Positions 1-7,301 of a stretch of DNA of 34,798 nucleotides are shown in pieces. This stretch comes from Clostridiales bacterium. Lineage in GTDB: Bacteria > Bacillota > Clostridia > Christensenellales > UBA3700. Each line of letters starts with the position of its first letter. Position 1 is the first letter of the stretch. The notes beneath the pieces are model-generated. The model was given only the letters and a program-made list of their open reading frames with translations, was not told where the DNA came from and made no database searches. The translations under genes were made by a program, and so were the position numbers. The DNA is taken from contig SVHF01000020.1 of the NCBI GenBank assembly GCA_015055975.1, forward strand, positions 1 to 34,798. Reading direction: 5' to 3'.

Positions 1-37
1 ATCTATATGATTTTGCCCAATTTTTTGCATAAAAGAA

Positions 38-77
38 GGCTGCTAAGATTTTTTATTTCTTAACAGCCCCTTTTTTT
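38..77. terminator. Intrinsic terminator hairpin, possibly bidirectional
   Basis: An 11-bp stem with one mismatch pairs 38-48 with 58-68 (GGCTGCTAAGA against TCTTAACAGCC). On the plus strand it is followed by CC and seven T; on the minus strand by TTCTTTT. It lies just beyond the stop of the minus-strand amidohydrolase gene, so it can end that operon. The better U-tract is on the plus strand, so it may also serve a plus-strand gene outside the window. Confidence 0.7.
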
Positions 78-78
78 G

Positions 79-915
79 TTATATTCCTAATAATTTTTTC
101 GCGTTCAAATAAAGAATTTTATCCTGCTCTTCTTTGGTAAATGGAAGGGTTAAGAATTTGTCTAACATCATCTTATGATCACCCCATGGAGAGTCCGTTC
201 CAAATAACACTTTGTCTACCCCATGTTTTCTTACAATCTTAACTAGCAAATCGTCATCCAAAAGCTTTAATTCTTCCCCTGTTGACTTTCTCTTTGTTGA
301 GCCTAATGAGAAAGATATATCCATATAAACATTTTTACCTGCAATCTTTTCTAGAACTTCATCCCATTGTCCCCAAGCTCCAGTGTGTGCTAGGACTAAT
401 TTTTGGGCTCTATCTTTGAAAATATCCAATACTTTTAGAATTTGCTCAACTCCTGTATGGATAGGGTCAGGAAGCCCTATATCTAAGCCTGCATGTACAA
501 CAACAATTAAGTCGTTCTTGAAAGCTTCATCTAAGATGTTTAAAATCTTTTCATCATCGAAAAATGTATTTTGGTAATCTGGGTGAAGTTTAATACCCTT
601 TAGACCTAATTCTTTTATTCTAAAGATTTCATCTTTATAGTTTTCATAATCTGGATGCATTGAAGCAAAAGAAATTAGATTTGGGAACTGTTCCTGAACA
701 GCAACTGCTCTTGTGTTTATATTCTCAACTTGTTTTGGAGCGGTCGCAACAGGAAGAACTACGCCTAAGTCGTAGCCGCTTTTTGTTAAATCCTCGCTAA
801 GCCCAGATAAAGTGCCATCTGTATATGCCACTATATCTGCGCATGTCGTTAGTTTCTCAATTGCTGCAGCAGCGATTTTATCTGGATAAAAATGATTATG
901 AAAATCTATTACCAT
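79..915 (-). CDS. Amidohydrolase family protein (Amidohydrolase_2, TIM-barrel)
   Basis: A 278-residue metal-dependent hydrolase or decarboxylase of the amidohydrolase-2 superfamily. It opens with the metal-binding motif DFHNH (His6, His8). It has KGIKLHPDY in the middle, VVVHAG and LVLAHTGAW as further His-bearing strands, and the C-terminal FGTDSPWG with the expected metal Asp. The length suits a single-domain enzyme of the ACMSD/4-oxalomesaconate hydratase type, but the substrate cannot be read from sequence. It is the last gene of the aryl-amino-acid operon, 3 bp after the ACT gene, so a small organic-acid or aryl-acid substrate is a reasonable guess. The family call is firm; the reaction is unknown. 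Confidence 0.85.
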   Translation of the reverse strand: MVIDFHNHFYPDKIAAAAIEKLTTCADIVAYTDGTLSGLSEDLTKSGYDLGVVLPVATAPKQVENINTRAVAVQEQFPNLISFASMHPDYENYKDEIFRIKELGLKGIKLHPDYQNTFFDDEKILNILDEAFKNDLIVVVHAGLDIGLPDPIHTGVEQILKVLDIFKDRAQKLVLAHTGAWGQWDEVLEKIAGKNVYMDISFSLGSTKRKSTGEELKLLDDDLLVKIVRKHGVDKVLFGTDSPWGDHKMMLDKFLTLPFTKEEQDKILYLNAKKLLGI

Positions 916-918
916 AAA

Positions 919-1341
919 CTAAAGAGTTTTAATCTCGTCTTCAGAATAAAAACTATAGTTTTTCGCAATAATCTTTTCTGCCTTTTTATCGTCTAATGTT
1001 TTAATTAAAATTGATGCTTGCTTTCCTGATGTCAAAGCATAAACGTATTGAACATCGATATCGGCATCATTTAATTGTTTAACTAAATTATTTAATTCAC
1101 CAAGTTTATTATCTAGCTTTACTGCCATGATTTCATTTACAACTGAAGCAAAACCATTAGCAGCAAGAGCCTTTTGCGCCTTGTCTGTATCAGATACGAT
1201 CAATCTTGCAACGCCGTAATCTGTGCTATCAGATAAGCTTAAGCTTATCATGTTAATTCCGTATTCAGTAAATACCTTTGTAACTTCTTGGAATTTACCA
1301 TGCTTATTTTCAATAAATACACATAATTGCTTAATGAACAT
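919..1341 (-). CDS. ACT domain protein, partner of arylacetate-CoA ligase
   Basis: A 140-residue protein made of two consecutive ACT domains, roughly residues 1-68 and 70-140. The first begins MFIKQLCVFIENKHGKF, the usual opening of the amino-acid-binding ACT proteins that accompany phenylacetate-CoA ligase genes in anaerobes. ACT domains bind amino acids and act as sensors. Here the protein lies 12 bp after the ligase gene, inside an amino-acid catabolic operon, so it probably senses an (aromatic) amino acid and modulates the pathway. There is no DNA-binding or catalytic domain. The family is clear; ligand and target are inferred. Confidence 0.85.
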   Translation of the reverse strand: MFIKQLCVFIENKHGKFQEVTKVFTEYGINMISLSLSDSTDYGVARLIVSDTDKAQKALAANGFASVVNEIMAVKLDNKLGELNNLVKQLNDADIDVQYVYALTSGKQASILIKTLDDKKAEKIIAKNYSFYSEDEIKTL

Positions 1342-1353
1342 TTTTGCTCCTCC

Positions 1354-2658
1354 TTATGCGTTTCTCAAATCTCTAACTCTCTTTGCTTTTCCTTCGAATC
1401 TTTGAAGAGTGTTAGGATTTTCAATCTTTATCTTTGCATCAAGTCCCAAAATGAACTTAATCTTATCTTTTATTGTCTTTTCAAGATTTGCTATAAATGC
1501 TACAGAATCTTGCATCTTTTCTGGATCTAACTCTACTCTTATTGTCAAAACATCTGAGCTTCCGCTCTTTTCTACAACGATTTCGTAGTTTGGACCGATT
1601 CCATCAATACCAAGCAAAGCTTCTTCGATTTGAGATGGGAATACATTAACACCACGAATCTTTAACATATCGTCTGTTCTTCCAGATAGATTTTCCATTC
1701 TAACTGTCGTTCTGCCACACTTACATTTTCCGTAGAATAATCTTGAAATATCTCTTGTTCTATAACGAATTAAAGGTAAAGCTTCTTTATCTAAGCAAGT
1801 AATAACAACTTCGCCCTTTTCGCCTGCTGGTAAAACTTCACCAGTTTGAGGATCAATAATCTCGATTAAGAAGTGGTCTTCATTTACGTGCATACCACAT
1901 AAATATTCGCACTCACCAGAAACACCTGGTCCGATTAATTCACTCATACCATAGTTTTGAGTAATTAACATATCTTCGCCATATACTTTGTGAAGTTCTG
2001 TTCTCATAGCTTCTGTTAGAAGCTCACTTCCTAAAAGACCAATCTTAAGCTTTAGATCTTTTTGTGGATTTAGGCCAATTTCTTTAGCAACTTCAGCTAT
2101 TCTCATTGCATATGATGGAGTAGCAACTAAAAGTGTTGTTCCAAAGTCTTTCATATATAAAAGTTGCTTTTGAGTATTACCTGTTGAAGATGGAATAATT
2201 GCAGCTCCAACTTTTTCAAGACCATTGTGTAGCCCCAAAGCTCCTGTAAACATACCATAACCAAAACAGATTTGAGCGATATCATCTTTTGTTGCACCGC
2301 CAGCTACTGCTAATCTTGCAACGCATTCTGCCCACATGTCTAAGTCTGCTTTTGTATAAGCAACAACAGTTGGCTTACCTGTAGTTCCTGAAGATGCGTG
2401 AATTCTTACGATATCTTTCATAGGAACCATAAGCATATTAAATGGGTAGTTATCTCTCATTTCCTGCTTTGTTGTAAATGGAAGCTTTTGGATATCCTTG
2501 ATTGTCTTTATACAATCAGGCTTTAATCCCATGTCGTCCATCTTCTTTTTGAAGTATGGAGCGCCTTCATACATTCTTACTACTAGCTTTTTCAATTTTT
2601 CTAATTGAATTGTCTCAATTTCTTCTCTAGATAAAGTTTCTTCTTTAGCCCAAATCAT
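1354..2658 (-). CDS. Phenylacetate-CoA ligase family protein (AMP-forming)
   Basis: A 434-residue ANL-superfamily enzyme of the PaaK type, which activates arylacetates (phenylacetate, indoleacetate) to CoA thioesters with ATP giving AMP and PPi. The P-loop-like motif SSGTTGKPT is at about residues 89-97, YGMSELIGPGVSGEC matches the adenine-binding region, and the C-terminal GKAKRV supplies the catalytic lysine near residue 427. The length matches PaaK. It follows iorA, iorB and a cyclophilin gene, so it may act on aryl-CoA from the oxidoreductase or activate arylacetate for the reverse reaction. The pairing with IOR and an ACT protein is common in anaerobes. The exact aryl substrate is not determinable. 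Confidence 0.88.
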   Translation of the reverse strand: MIWAKEETLSREEIETIQLEKLKKLVVRMYEGAPYFKKKMDDMGLKPDCIKTIKDIQKLPFTTKQEMRDNYPFNMLMVPMKDIVRIHASSGTTGKPTVVAYTKADLDMWAECVARLAVAGGATKDDIAQICFGYGMFTGALGLHNGLEKVGAAIIPSSTGNTQKQLLYMKDFGTTLLVATPSYAMRIAEVAKEIGLNPQKDLKLKIGLLGSELLTEAMRTELHKVYGEDMLITQNYGMSELIGPGVSGECEYLCGMHVNEDHFLIEIIDPQTGEVLPAGEKGEVVITCLDKEALPLIRYRTRDISRLFYGKCKCGRTTVRMENLSGRTDDMLKIRGVNVFPSQIEEALLGIDGIGPNYEIVVEKSGSSDVLTIRVELDPEKMQDSVAFIANLEKTIKDKIKFILGLDAKIKIENPNTLQRFEGKAKRVRDLRNA

Positions 2659-2660
2659 GA

Positions 2661-3170
2661 TTAATCCTCTCTAATTCTTTTTATTGATTCAATAACAATT
2701 GGTGTCAATGGAACATCTTGATACCATCTAAAATTAACAGTTTTTACTTTTGAAATATCTATAGCAACCTTTTCAGATTCTTCATCAATCAATTTTCCAA
2801 ATGCAGCATATGCACCATCTAGATGAGGCGTATCGTCTACGCAAATAAAGAATTGTGATGTAGCTGAGTTAGGATCCATAGTTCTTGCCATAGATAAAAC
2901 TCCAAGAGTATGTTTAATTGGGTTGTTAACGCCATTTTGTTTAAACTCACCCTTGATTGGCTTTAATCCACCTTTTTCTTCAAGAGATTGATACATTCCA
3001 CCGCCTTGAATCATAAATGATGGAATTACTCTGTGGAAGATAAGACCTGTATAGAATCCATTATCCACAAGATTTAAAAAGTTTTTGCAAGTAATAGGAG
3101 CTTCTTTCTCATAAAGCTCAGCTCTCATTACTCTTCCGTCTGTTAATCTAATTTCAATTTTTTGTCCCAT
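2661..3170 (-). CDS. Cyclophilin-type peptidyl-prolyl cis-trans isomerase
   Basis: A 169-residue single-domain cyclophilin catalysing proline cis-trans isomerisation. Visible family motifs are FYTGLIFHRVIPSFMIQGG (catalytic Arg in FHRV) and SQFFICVDDTPHLDGAYAAFGK. There is no signal peptide, so it is cytoplasmic. It sits 8 bp after iorB and 2 bp before the arylacetate-CoA ligase, so it is co-transcribed with amino-acid oxidation genes, which is an unusual place for a general folding enzyme. It may help fold or assemble the large IOR complex, or be there by chance. Identity is secure; the reason for its position is not. Confidence 0.95.
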   Translation of the reverse strand: MGQKIEIRLTDGRVMRAELYEKEAPITCKNFLNLVDNGFYTGLIFHRVIPSFMIQGGGMYQSLEEKGGLKPIKGEFKQNGVNNPIKHTLGVLSMARTMDPNSATSQFFICVDDTPHLDGAYAAFGKLIDEESEKVAIDISKVKTVNFRWYQDVPLTPIVIESIKRIRED

Positions 3171-3178
3171 TTTGCACC

Positions 3179-3748
3179 TTATAGATTATAGCCAACTTCA
3201 AAAGCGGCTTTGTTAATGTCGATTGTTTTTTGAGGAACAGTCTTTTCGATTACTTCTAACCATTGTTCCTTCTTAAAGTCCATATGCTTTGCAGCAACGC
3301 CAACGATAATTGTGTTAAATACTCTTGTATTTCCTAGCTTTTTAGCTTCATCCATAGCATTGACTTTTATTACGTTGTATTTTTTAGATAAATCTTCAAT
3401 TATGTTTTCTGGATATTTAAATGCCCCAGTAACTACCGTCATTGGGTCAATTCTTTGATCGTTAACGATCAATACGCCATCCTTCTTTAGGAAGTGAGCA
3501 TATCTTAATGCTTCTAATCTTTCAAAAGCAATTAAAACATCTGCCTTTCCTTCTTCAACGATTGGTTCATATACCTTATCTCCGTATCTAACGAATGTAA
3601 CAACAGAACCGCCACGTTGAGCCATACCATGAACTTCAGATAATTTTACGTCATATCCAGCTGAAGTAATAATACCGCCTAAAACTCTACTTGTTAACAA
3701 TGTACCTTGGCCACCTACGCCAACAATCATAATATTCTTAGTTTCCAT
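3179..3748 (-). CDS. iorB: Indolepyruvate ferredoxin oxidoreductase, beta subunit
   Basis: A 189-residue subunit of the 2-oxoacid:ferredoxin oxidoreductase gamma-domain family. It opens with IMIVGVGGQGTLLTSRVLGG, the glycine-rich signature of this domain, followed by EVHGMAQRGGSVVTFVRYG, also diagnostic. With IorA it decarboxylates aryl pyruvates to aryl-acetyl-CoA and reduces ferredoxin in the cytoplasm. It starts 1 bp after the iorA stop, indicating translational coupling and equal stoichiometry. Length and neighbours fit iorB exactly. Confidence 0.95.
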   Translation of the reverse strand: METKNIMIVGVGGQGTLLTSRVLGGIITSAGYDVKLSEVHGMAQRGGSVVTFVRYGDKVYEPIVEEGKADVLIAFERLEALRYAHFLKKDGVLIVNDQRIDPMTVVTGAFKYPENIIEDLSKKYNVIKVNAMDEAKKLGNTRVFNTIIVGVAAKHMDFKKEQWLEVIEKTVPQKTIDINKAAFEVGYNL

Positions 3749-3749
3749 A

Positions 3750-5492
3750 TTATTTGCTTACCCTCTCTATTGCGCCAAATTTACATCTTTGCATGCAAAG
3801 CCCACAACCGTTACACATTGTGTCATCGATTGCAACTGTGCCATCTTCTTTCTTTGTAATTGCTGGACATCCTGGAGCCAAGCACATTCCACACTTCTTA
3901 CATTTTTCTGGAAGTGTTATACACTTGCCCTTTGGAACATAGCTCTTTAATAAAGCACATGGAGATTGAGCAATAATGACGCTCAATTCATCTTTAGCAA
4001 TTTCCTCTTTGATTACCTTTTCTAATTTTTCTTGATCATATACATCAACAACGGTTACGTTCTTAACGCCCATACCTTTACATAATTCATCTAAAAGAAT
4101 TGGCTTAACGCTTTGCCCCATCAAAGTCTTACCTGTTGCGGCGTGATCTTGGTGTCCTGTCATACCTGTTGTTGAGTTATCTAGAATCATAACTGTTGCT
4201 GTTGATTGGTTATAAACCATGTTCATTAATGAATTAACACCAGTATGTAGGAATGTAGAATCACCAATAACTGCTACCCAGTTTTTGATGTAATCTTTTC
4301 CTTTAGCTTTTTCCATACCATGAAGTGTTGAAATACTTGAACCCATACAAACTGTTGTATCGATTACAGATAGAGGTGCTACAGCGCCTAATGTATAACA
4401 ACCGATATCTCCAGCTGCGTGAATCTTTAATTTCTTTAAAAGTGAGAATGTAGCTCTATGTGGACATCCTGGACATAGAATTGGAGGTCTTGCTGGAGCT
4501 TGTGCTGGAGCATCTGATTCAATTCCCTTCCCAAGTATAGCCTTAGCTACCATATTTGCACTGTATTCACCTTGAACTGTGAAGATTTCTTTACCAATGC
4601 ACTTGATTCCCCAAGATTTAACTTGTTCTTCAATAACTGGCTCTAATTCTTCAACGATATATAAAGTATCTACTTTGCTAGCAAATTCTTCAATTAACTT
4701 TCTTGGAAGTGGGTGAACAAGTCCAAGTTTTAAAACTGAAGCTGTTGGTAAAGCTTCTTTTACATATTGATATGGGATACCTGATGTAATAACACCAATC
4801 TTTGTATCGTTATATTCAACTTTGTTGATAGCAAAAGATGAAGCATCATTTGCCATATCTTTTAATCTCTTTTCAACAACTAAGTGTCTCTTTATAGCAT
4901 TACCTGGCATCATAACACGCTTAGCGATATCTCTTTCATAAACTTTATCTTCAACGTTCTTTCTATCTTCTAGAGTTACGATTCCTTGAGAGTGAGCAAG
5001 TCTTGTTGTTGTTCTTACCATAATTGGAGTGTCATATTTTTCACTTAAATCATAAGCAAGTTTAATAAAGTCTTTTGCTTCTTGAGAATCTGATGGCTCT
5101 AAAACTGGAACCATGGCAGCTCTTGCCACCATTCTAGAATCTTGCTCATTTTGAGAGCTATACATACCTGGATCATCTGCAGCAACCATAACAAGTCCAC
5201 CGCTAACGCCGATGTATGATACTGTATACAATGGATCTGATGCAACATTTACACCAACGTGCTTCATTGATACAAGTGATCTAACGCCTGCCATAGAAGC
5301 ACCAATTGCAACTTCCATAGCAACTTTTTCGTTTGGAGCCCATTCACAATATAAATCTGGGCAATACTTTACAATGTTTTCACTGATTTCTGTACTAGGT
5401 GTGCCTGGATATGCACTTGAAACTTTAACGCCAGCTTCCCACGCACCACGTGCAATAGCTTCGTTACCTAGCATAATCTTTTTTTCGCTCAT
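3750..5492 (-). CDS. iorA: Indolepyruvate ferredoxin oxidoreductase, alpha subunit
   Basis: A 580-residue TPP enzyme that oxidatively decarboxylates indolepyruvate and related aryl pyruvates, giving aryl-acetyl-CoA, CO2 and reduced ferredoxin. The N-terminal pyrimidine-binding domain carries SAYPGTPSTEI (about 26-36). The pyrophosphate-binding region shows LCPGCPHRATF, GDIGCYTLG and VIGDSTFLHTGV. The last 55 residues form a two-cluster ferredoxin domain: one CxxCxxCxxxxC set (CKKCGMCLAPGC) and one CxxCxxCxxxC set (CNGCGLCMQRC). Full length for the family. It lies 12 bp after the aminotransferase and 1 bp before iorB, so the oxoacid donor and both subunits come from one transcript. Confidence 0.96.
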   Translation of the reverse strand: MSEKKIMLGNEAIARGAWEAGVKVSSAYPGTPSTEISENIVKYCPDLYCEWAPNEKVAMEVAIGASMAGVRSLVSMKHVGVNVASDPLYTVSYIGVSGGLVMVAADDPGMYSSQNEQDSRMVARAAMVPVLEPSDSQEAKDFIKLAYDLSEKYDTPIMVRTTTRLAHSQGIVTLEDRKNVEDKVYERDIAKRVMMPGNAIKRHLVVEKRLKDMANDASSFAINKVEYNDTKIGVITSGIPYQYVKEALPTASVLKLGLVHPLPRKLIEEFASKVDTLYIVEELEPVIEEQVKSWGIKCIGKEIFTVQGEYSANMVAKAILGKGIESDAPAQAPARPPILCPGCPHRATFSLLKKLKIHAAGDIGCYTLGAVAPLSVIDTTVCMGSSISTLHGMEKAKGKDYIKNWVAVIGDSTFLHTGVNSLMNMVYNQSTATVMILDNSTTGMTGHQDHAATGKTLMGQSVKPILLDELCKGMGVKNVTVVDVYDQEKLEKVIKEEIAKDELSVIIAQSPCALLKSYVPKGKCITLPEKCKKCGMCLAPGCPAITKKEDGTVAIDDTMCNGCGLCMQRCKFGAIERVSK

Positions 5493-5504
5493 TTTATCTG
5501 TCCT

Positions 5505-6689
5505 CTATTTTGTATATTTTTCTACGAATTGTTTTATTAAAGAAATGGCCTTTTCTAGATTCTTCATGCTATATGCATAACTTACTCTAACAAAGTTCTT
5601 ACCACTTTCGCCAAATGCTCCGCCTGGAACAACGGCAACGTTCATCTCTCTAAATAATTTATTTGCGAATTCTTCACCATCCATTCCTGTTGATGAAACG
5701 CATGGGAATACATAGAATGCACCTTTAGGCGCAAAGCACTTTAATCCCATCTTATTGAATTCATCTACCAAGAATCTACGACGAATGTCGTACTTTTGAA
5801 CCATATCTTGAATAGTTGCAAAATTTTCTTCGAATCCATTTTCTAAACTAGCAATACCTGCATATTGGCTTGCAGTTGGGCAACACATAATTGCATATTG
5901 GTGAATTCTATACATTACGTTTATGATTTCCTTTGGAGCAAGAGCATATCCTAATCTCCAACCCGTCATTGCAAATGCTTTAGAAAAACCATTTATTACA
6001 ACTGTTCTTTCTTGCATTCCATCAAAAGAAGCAATAGATATGTGTCCTTCATCTGTATATGTTAATTCCGAATAAATCTCATCGCTTATAACGATTAAGT
6101 CTTTTTCTTTAATAAAATCTACAATTTTTGCTAAATCATCTTTTTCCATGATAGCGCCTGTTGGGTTATTTGGGTATGGAAGAATAATAATCTTAGATTT
6201 TTCAGTATATGCAGCCTTAAGATTTTCAAGAGTCAACTTGAATTCTTCTTTTTCTGTACACTTAATTGAAACAGGTACAGCCCCAATTAAACTTACGCAT
6301 GGTCTATATGAAACATAAGATGGATCTGGAATTAAAACTTCATCACCTGGATTTAAGATAGCACGAAGTGCTAAATCGATACCCTCAGAAGCTCCAACTG
6401 TGCAAAGGATTTCACACTTTGGATCGTATTTTACGTTATATCTTTGTTTGTAATATTTGCTAATTAATTCACGCAATTTTGGCATACCAAAGTTGCTGGT
6501 ATATTGTGTATACCCTTTTTGAATGCTCTTGATAGCTGCTTCCCTGCTTACCCATGGAGTATCAAAATCCGGTTCGCCTACACCAAGAGATATTGCATCT
6601 GGTCTTTCAGCTACAATATCGAAAAACTTTCTTATTCCTGATGGTGGGATATCCACAGCATTCTTACTTAAATACTTTCTGTAGTCCAT
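5505..6689 (-). CDS. PLP-dependent aminotransferase, class I/II (probably aromatic)
   Basis: A 394-residue fold-type I aminotransferase of the AspC/ArAT group. Visible are SLGVGEPDFDTP near the N-terminus, the PLP-contacting PYPNNPTGA (Asn175), SDEIYSELTY (Asp203, Tyr206), and the Schiff-base lysine in FSKAFAMTGWRLGY (Lys237). The C-terminal FVRVSYA supplies the substrate-carboxylate Arg. Its position between an Lrp-type regulator and iorA makes an aromatic or branched amino acid the likely donor, yielding the pyruvate derivative used by IorAB. The ATG shares its A with the TAA stop of the lrp gene (TAATG), so the two are translationally coupled. Substrate range is inferred from context. Confidence 0.93.
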   Translation of the reverse strand: MDYRKYLSKNAVDIPPSGIRKFFDIVAERPDAISLGVGEPDFDTPWVSREAAIKSIQKGYTQYTSNFGMPKLRELISKYYKQRYNVKYDPKCEILCTVGASEGIDLALRAILNPGDEVLIPDPSYVSYRPCVSLIGAVPVSIKCTEKEEFKLTLENLKAAYTEKSKIIILPYPNNPTGAIMEKDDLAKIVDFIKEKDLIVISDEIYSELTYTDEGHISIASFDGMQERTVVINGFSKAFAMTGWRLGYALAPKEIINVMYRIHQYAIMCCPTASQYAGIASLENGFEENFATIQDMVQKYDIRRRFLVDEFNKMGLKCFAPKGAFYVFPCVSSTGMDGEEFANKLFREMNVAVVPGGAFGESGKNFVRVSYAYSMKNLEKAISLIKQFVEKYTK

Positions 6690-7180
6690 TATTCGTGCAT
6701 CATTATCCTTTTAGTATTTTCTTGTGGTTGCAAATCGACGCCACTTTCTTTGTATTTCTTTAAGATGAAGTGAGTAGCAGCTCCTACAACTCCATCAATA
6801 ACACTTAGTTTGTCGCTTACAAATAATGCAATATCTCTAATTGTTCTAGCTTCAATTGTAACCATGATGTCATAAGCTCCGCTCATTAAGTAAACATCCT
6901 TAACCTCATCAAAGCTGATAATTTGTTCTGCAATTGCATCATAACCACTTCTTGCTTGTGGAGTAACTTTAATTTCGATCAACGCATCTACGAAATCTTC
7001 TCCAGTCTTTTCTGTATTTACAACAGCAGAATACTTAACAATTATTCCTTGCGCTTCCAAAGATTTAATCGCCGCTTCAACGTCCTTTTCTTCCTTGCCT
7101 AATAAAACAGCAATTTTTGAAGCTGTGTATCTTGCATCTTCTTGTAATAAGTCTAAGACTTTCTTTTCTAACTTTTCCAT
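6689..7180 (-). CDS. Lrp/AsnC family transcriptional regulator
   Basis: A 163-residue Lrp/AsnC regulator: an N-terminal winged helix-turn-helix (about 1-60, MEKLEKKVLDLLQEDARYTA) and a C-terminal RAM effector domain (about 65-145, with VYLMSGAYDIMVTIEA). The reading frame extends upstream to 7300, but the extra 40 residues run through the metH terminator and an AT-rich promoter region. The ATG at 7180 is chosen because GGGAGG lies a few bases upstream and the protein then begins as the family does. It is first in an amino-acid oxidation operon, so it probably senses an amino acid and controls this operon and itself. Confidence 0.92.
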   Translation of the reverse strand: MEKLEKKVLDLLQEDARYTASKIAVLLGKEEKDVEAAIKSLEAQGIIVKYSAVVNTEKTGEDFVDALIEIKVTPQARSGYDAIAEQIISFDEVKDVYLMSGAYDIMVTIEARTIRDIALFVSDKLSVIDGVVGAATHFILKKYKESGVDLQPQENTKRIMMHE

Positions 7181-7246
7181 AATGCGCCTCCCGTGCATAA
7201 AATATAATATTATTATAATGATATAACATAAAAAGCGGGCGCGCAA

Positions 7247-7277
7247 CAAAAAAATATGCGGAGGTGTTTCACCTCCG
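7247..7277 (-). terminator. Intrinsic terminator of the met operon
   Basis: On the minus strand a perfect 8-bp stem with a 3-nt loop (CGGAGGTG AAA CACCTCCG, 7277-7259) is followed by CATATTTTTTTG. It lies 24 bp after the metH stop codon and upstream of the lrp start, separating the methionine operon from the next operon. Confidence 0.92.
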
Positions 7278-7301
7278 GCCATTATGTTAAAATATTCCAA
7301 T

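Noticed and set aside
7181..7300. N-terminal extension of the Lrp gene to 7300
   Set aside because: It would translate the metH terminator and the AT-rich promoter; the ATG at 7180 has a strong GGGAGG and the normal family start.
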